6,834 nt of DNA. It comes from JBLNBQ01 sp050260095 (GTDB lineage: Bacteria > Bacillota > UBA5301 > DYFA01). Positions 5,822-6,834 of this stretch are shown piece after piece. Within the stretch, counting starts at the first letter, position 1, and the number at the start of each line of letters is the position of its first letter. Position numbers and translations under genes: made by a program. Below the pieces are notes generated by a model. It saw nothing but the letters and a program-made list of their open reading frames with translations. It did no database searches and was not told the DNA's origin. The DNA lies in assembly GCA_050260095.1 (NCBI GenBank), contig JBLNBQ010000185.1, forward strand, positions 1-6,834. Reading direction: 5' to 3'.

Positions 5822-6834
5822 TTGAACCGACGCAACCGGTCCATCGCCCTCTTCTGCCGGACCGCTACGCTGGCGACGCTCCTTGTGGCGGCCGTCGCTC
5901 CTCTTGGGGCGCTCGCCGCCGGGACAGGCGGGGGAGCCGCCGAACAGCTGGCCGCCGCGGCTGCGGCCCTGCAGCAGGGCGCGCCGGAATCGGCCGCCGC
6001 ACTGGCCACGAAGGCGATCGCCTTGGCTCCCGCTGAGCCGGAGGCCTACTACACGCTCGGGCTGGCCCAACAGGCGCTGTCGCGCGACAGCGAGGCCGAA
6101 GAGGCCCTCTGGAAGGCAGTGCAACTCCGGCCGGCCACCGCCCGCTACCATTATGCCCTAGGCTTGTCGTACACTCGCAACGGGAAGGAGAACCTGGCGC
6201 TGGCCGAGTTCCAGCAGGTCATCAAGCTCGAACCCGGCAACGCGGCCGGGCAGTTCCAGGTGGGCCAAATCCTCTATGACCAGGGCGAGCCGGAGGCGGC
6301 GGTGCGCTACTGGGAGGCGGCGCTTTCGGTCTCGCCCGGTTTCCCCCCGGCGCTGAAGGCGCTCGGCGCATATTACCAGGGTCAGGGCCGGCTCGACCAG
6401 GCCATCGACCTCTTGAACCGGGCGACCCAGGAAGGCGCGCTCGACGCCGACCTTTGGGCGCGGCTGGGCGACGCCCTGCTGGCGCGCAACAAACCCGGCG
6501 ACGCGGAGGACGCCGTGTACTGCTTCCGGCAGTTCCGCGTCCTGGCCCCGCCGGGAACGGACCAGGCGGCTTTGGCCCGGGCCGACGAGCTTTTGACCAG
6601 GAACGCCGACTGGGCCGCCACCCGGCTGCTCGCCCGGGGGATCAGCGCCACCGACCAGGAGCAGGCGGCGCTGCTCTTCCGCCGCGCCGCCGAACTCTCG
6701 CCCGGGCTGGCCCAAGCCCACTACAACCTTGGGCTAGCCCTGCAGCGCCTGGGCCGGTACGCGGAGGCGGTGGGCGCGTACGCGCAGGCGGCGGCGCTCG
6801 CGCCCGACCAGGCCATAGTGCATGCCAACCTGGG
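5822..6834 (+). CDS. Exported tetratricopeptide-repeat protein (3' end outside window)
   Basis: The frame is open from TTG 5822 to the window end, giving 337 residues with no stop. An in-frame TGA at 5813-5815 bounds the N-terminus. Residues 1-32 look like a Sec signal peptide: Arg/Asn-rich MNRRNR, a hydrophobic core at about 14-28 and an ALA cleavage site at 30-32. Cys12 is not in a lipobox, so a lipoprotein is unlikely. The mature part is mostly TPR units of 34 residues. The clear ones lie at about 74-107 (EAYYTLGLAQQAL), 108-141 (YHYALGLSY), 142-175, 176-209 and 297-330 (AHYNLGLALQRLGRYAEAV). Units at about 39-72 and 210-296 are degenerate. TPR proteins form superhelical scaffolds for protein contacts, so this one probably acts outside the membrane in an envelope assembly or secretion role, but the partner is unknown. 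An enzymatic or other C-terminal domain could follow beyond the edge. Confidence 0.85.
   Translation, partial: MNRRNRSIALFCRTATLATLLVAAVAPLGALAAGTGGGAAEQLAAAAAALQQGAPESAAALATKAIALAPAEPEAYYTLGLAQQALSRDSEAEEALWKAVQLRPATARYHYALGLSYTRNGKENLALAEFQQVIKLEPGNAAGQFQVGQILYDQGEPEAAVRYWEAALSVSPGFPPALKALGAYYQGQGRLDQAIDLLNRATQEGALDADLWARLGDALLARNKPGDAEDAVYCFRQFRVLAPPGTDQAALARADELLTRNADWAATRLLARGISATDQEQAALLFRRAAELSPGLAQAHYNLGLALQRLGRYAEAVGAYAQAAALAPDQAIVHANL

Noticed and set aside
3912..5825. 637-codon open frame on the + strand antisense to gdhA
   Set aside because: It overlaps the conserved DUF362 C-terminus and the whole of gdhA. Its translation is rich in His, Arg, Gly and Val with no recognisable motif, as expected for the reverse of a high-GC gene with G/C third positions.
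5768..5825. Leader peptide after the AAGGAGG at 5768-5774, ending at TGA 5823-5825
   Set aside because: Only an ATT could serve as start at the right distance, and the 15-residue product is Arg/Gly-rich and nondescript.
5747..6721. Minus-strand frames opposite the TPR gene (5747-6151 and 6158-6721)
   Set aside because: The + strand frame has a signal peptide and regular TPR periodicity; the opposite frames show no domain pattern.

Overview
This window is high-GC DNA (visibly around two thirds G+C) with five protein-coding genes and no RNA genes, mobile elements or CRISPR. A gene for the sporulation hydrolase SpoIIP places it in an endospore-forming member of the Bacillota. The G+C richness, the use of GTG and TTG starts beside strong Shine-Dalgarno sequences, and the clostridial ferredoxin-type domain suggest one of the high-GC anaerobic or thermophilic lineages (Limnochordia, Symbiobacteriia or Moorellia/Desulfotomaculia-like). 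That placement is inference; no marker gene fixes the taxon.

Layout. (1) Positions 2-1911, + strand: the 3' part of a DUF1614-type polytopic membrane protein overlaps spoIIP by four bases (GTGA). The unit is followed by a very strong GC hairpin at 1945-1983. (2) Positions 2046-4353, + strand: a patatin-like phospholipase gene overlaps by 26 bases a DUF362 protein with a C-terminal 2[4Fe-4S] ferredoxin domain. (3) Positions 4411-4447: a hairpin with T-rich sequence on both sides separates this unit from the convergent gene on the other strand. (4) Positions 4467-5732, - strand: a complete glutamate dehydrogenase of the hexameric RocG/GudB/GdhA type. (5) Positions 5822-6834, + strand: the 5' part of an exported tetratricopeptide-repeat protein. 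It diverges from the dehydrogenase across an 89-base spacer that carries a short palindrome, and it runs off the window end.

Functionally the window looks like ordinary chromosomal backbone of a spore former. It joins a sporulation peptidoglycan hydrolase with a coupled membrane protein, a lipid-hydrolase/iron-sulfur pair of unknown purpose, and a nitrogen/carbon junction enzyme. I do not see a new defence, mobile or biosynthetic system. The points most worth following are the DUF1614-SpoIIP coupling, the SpoIIP C-terminal membrane anchor, the cysteine-rich insert and altered oxyanion loop of the patatin, and its tight pairing with the iron-sulfur DUF362 protein.
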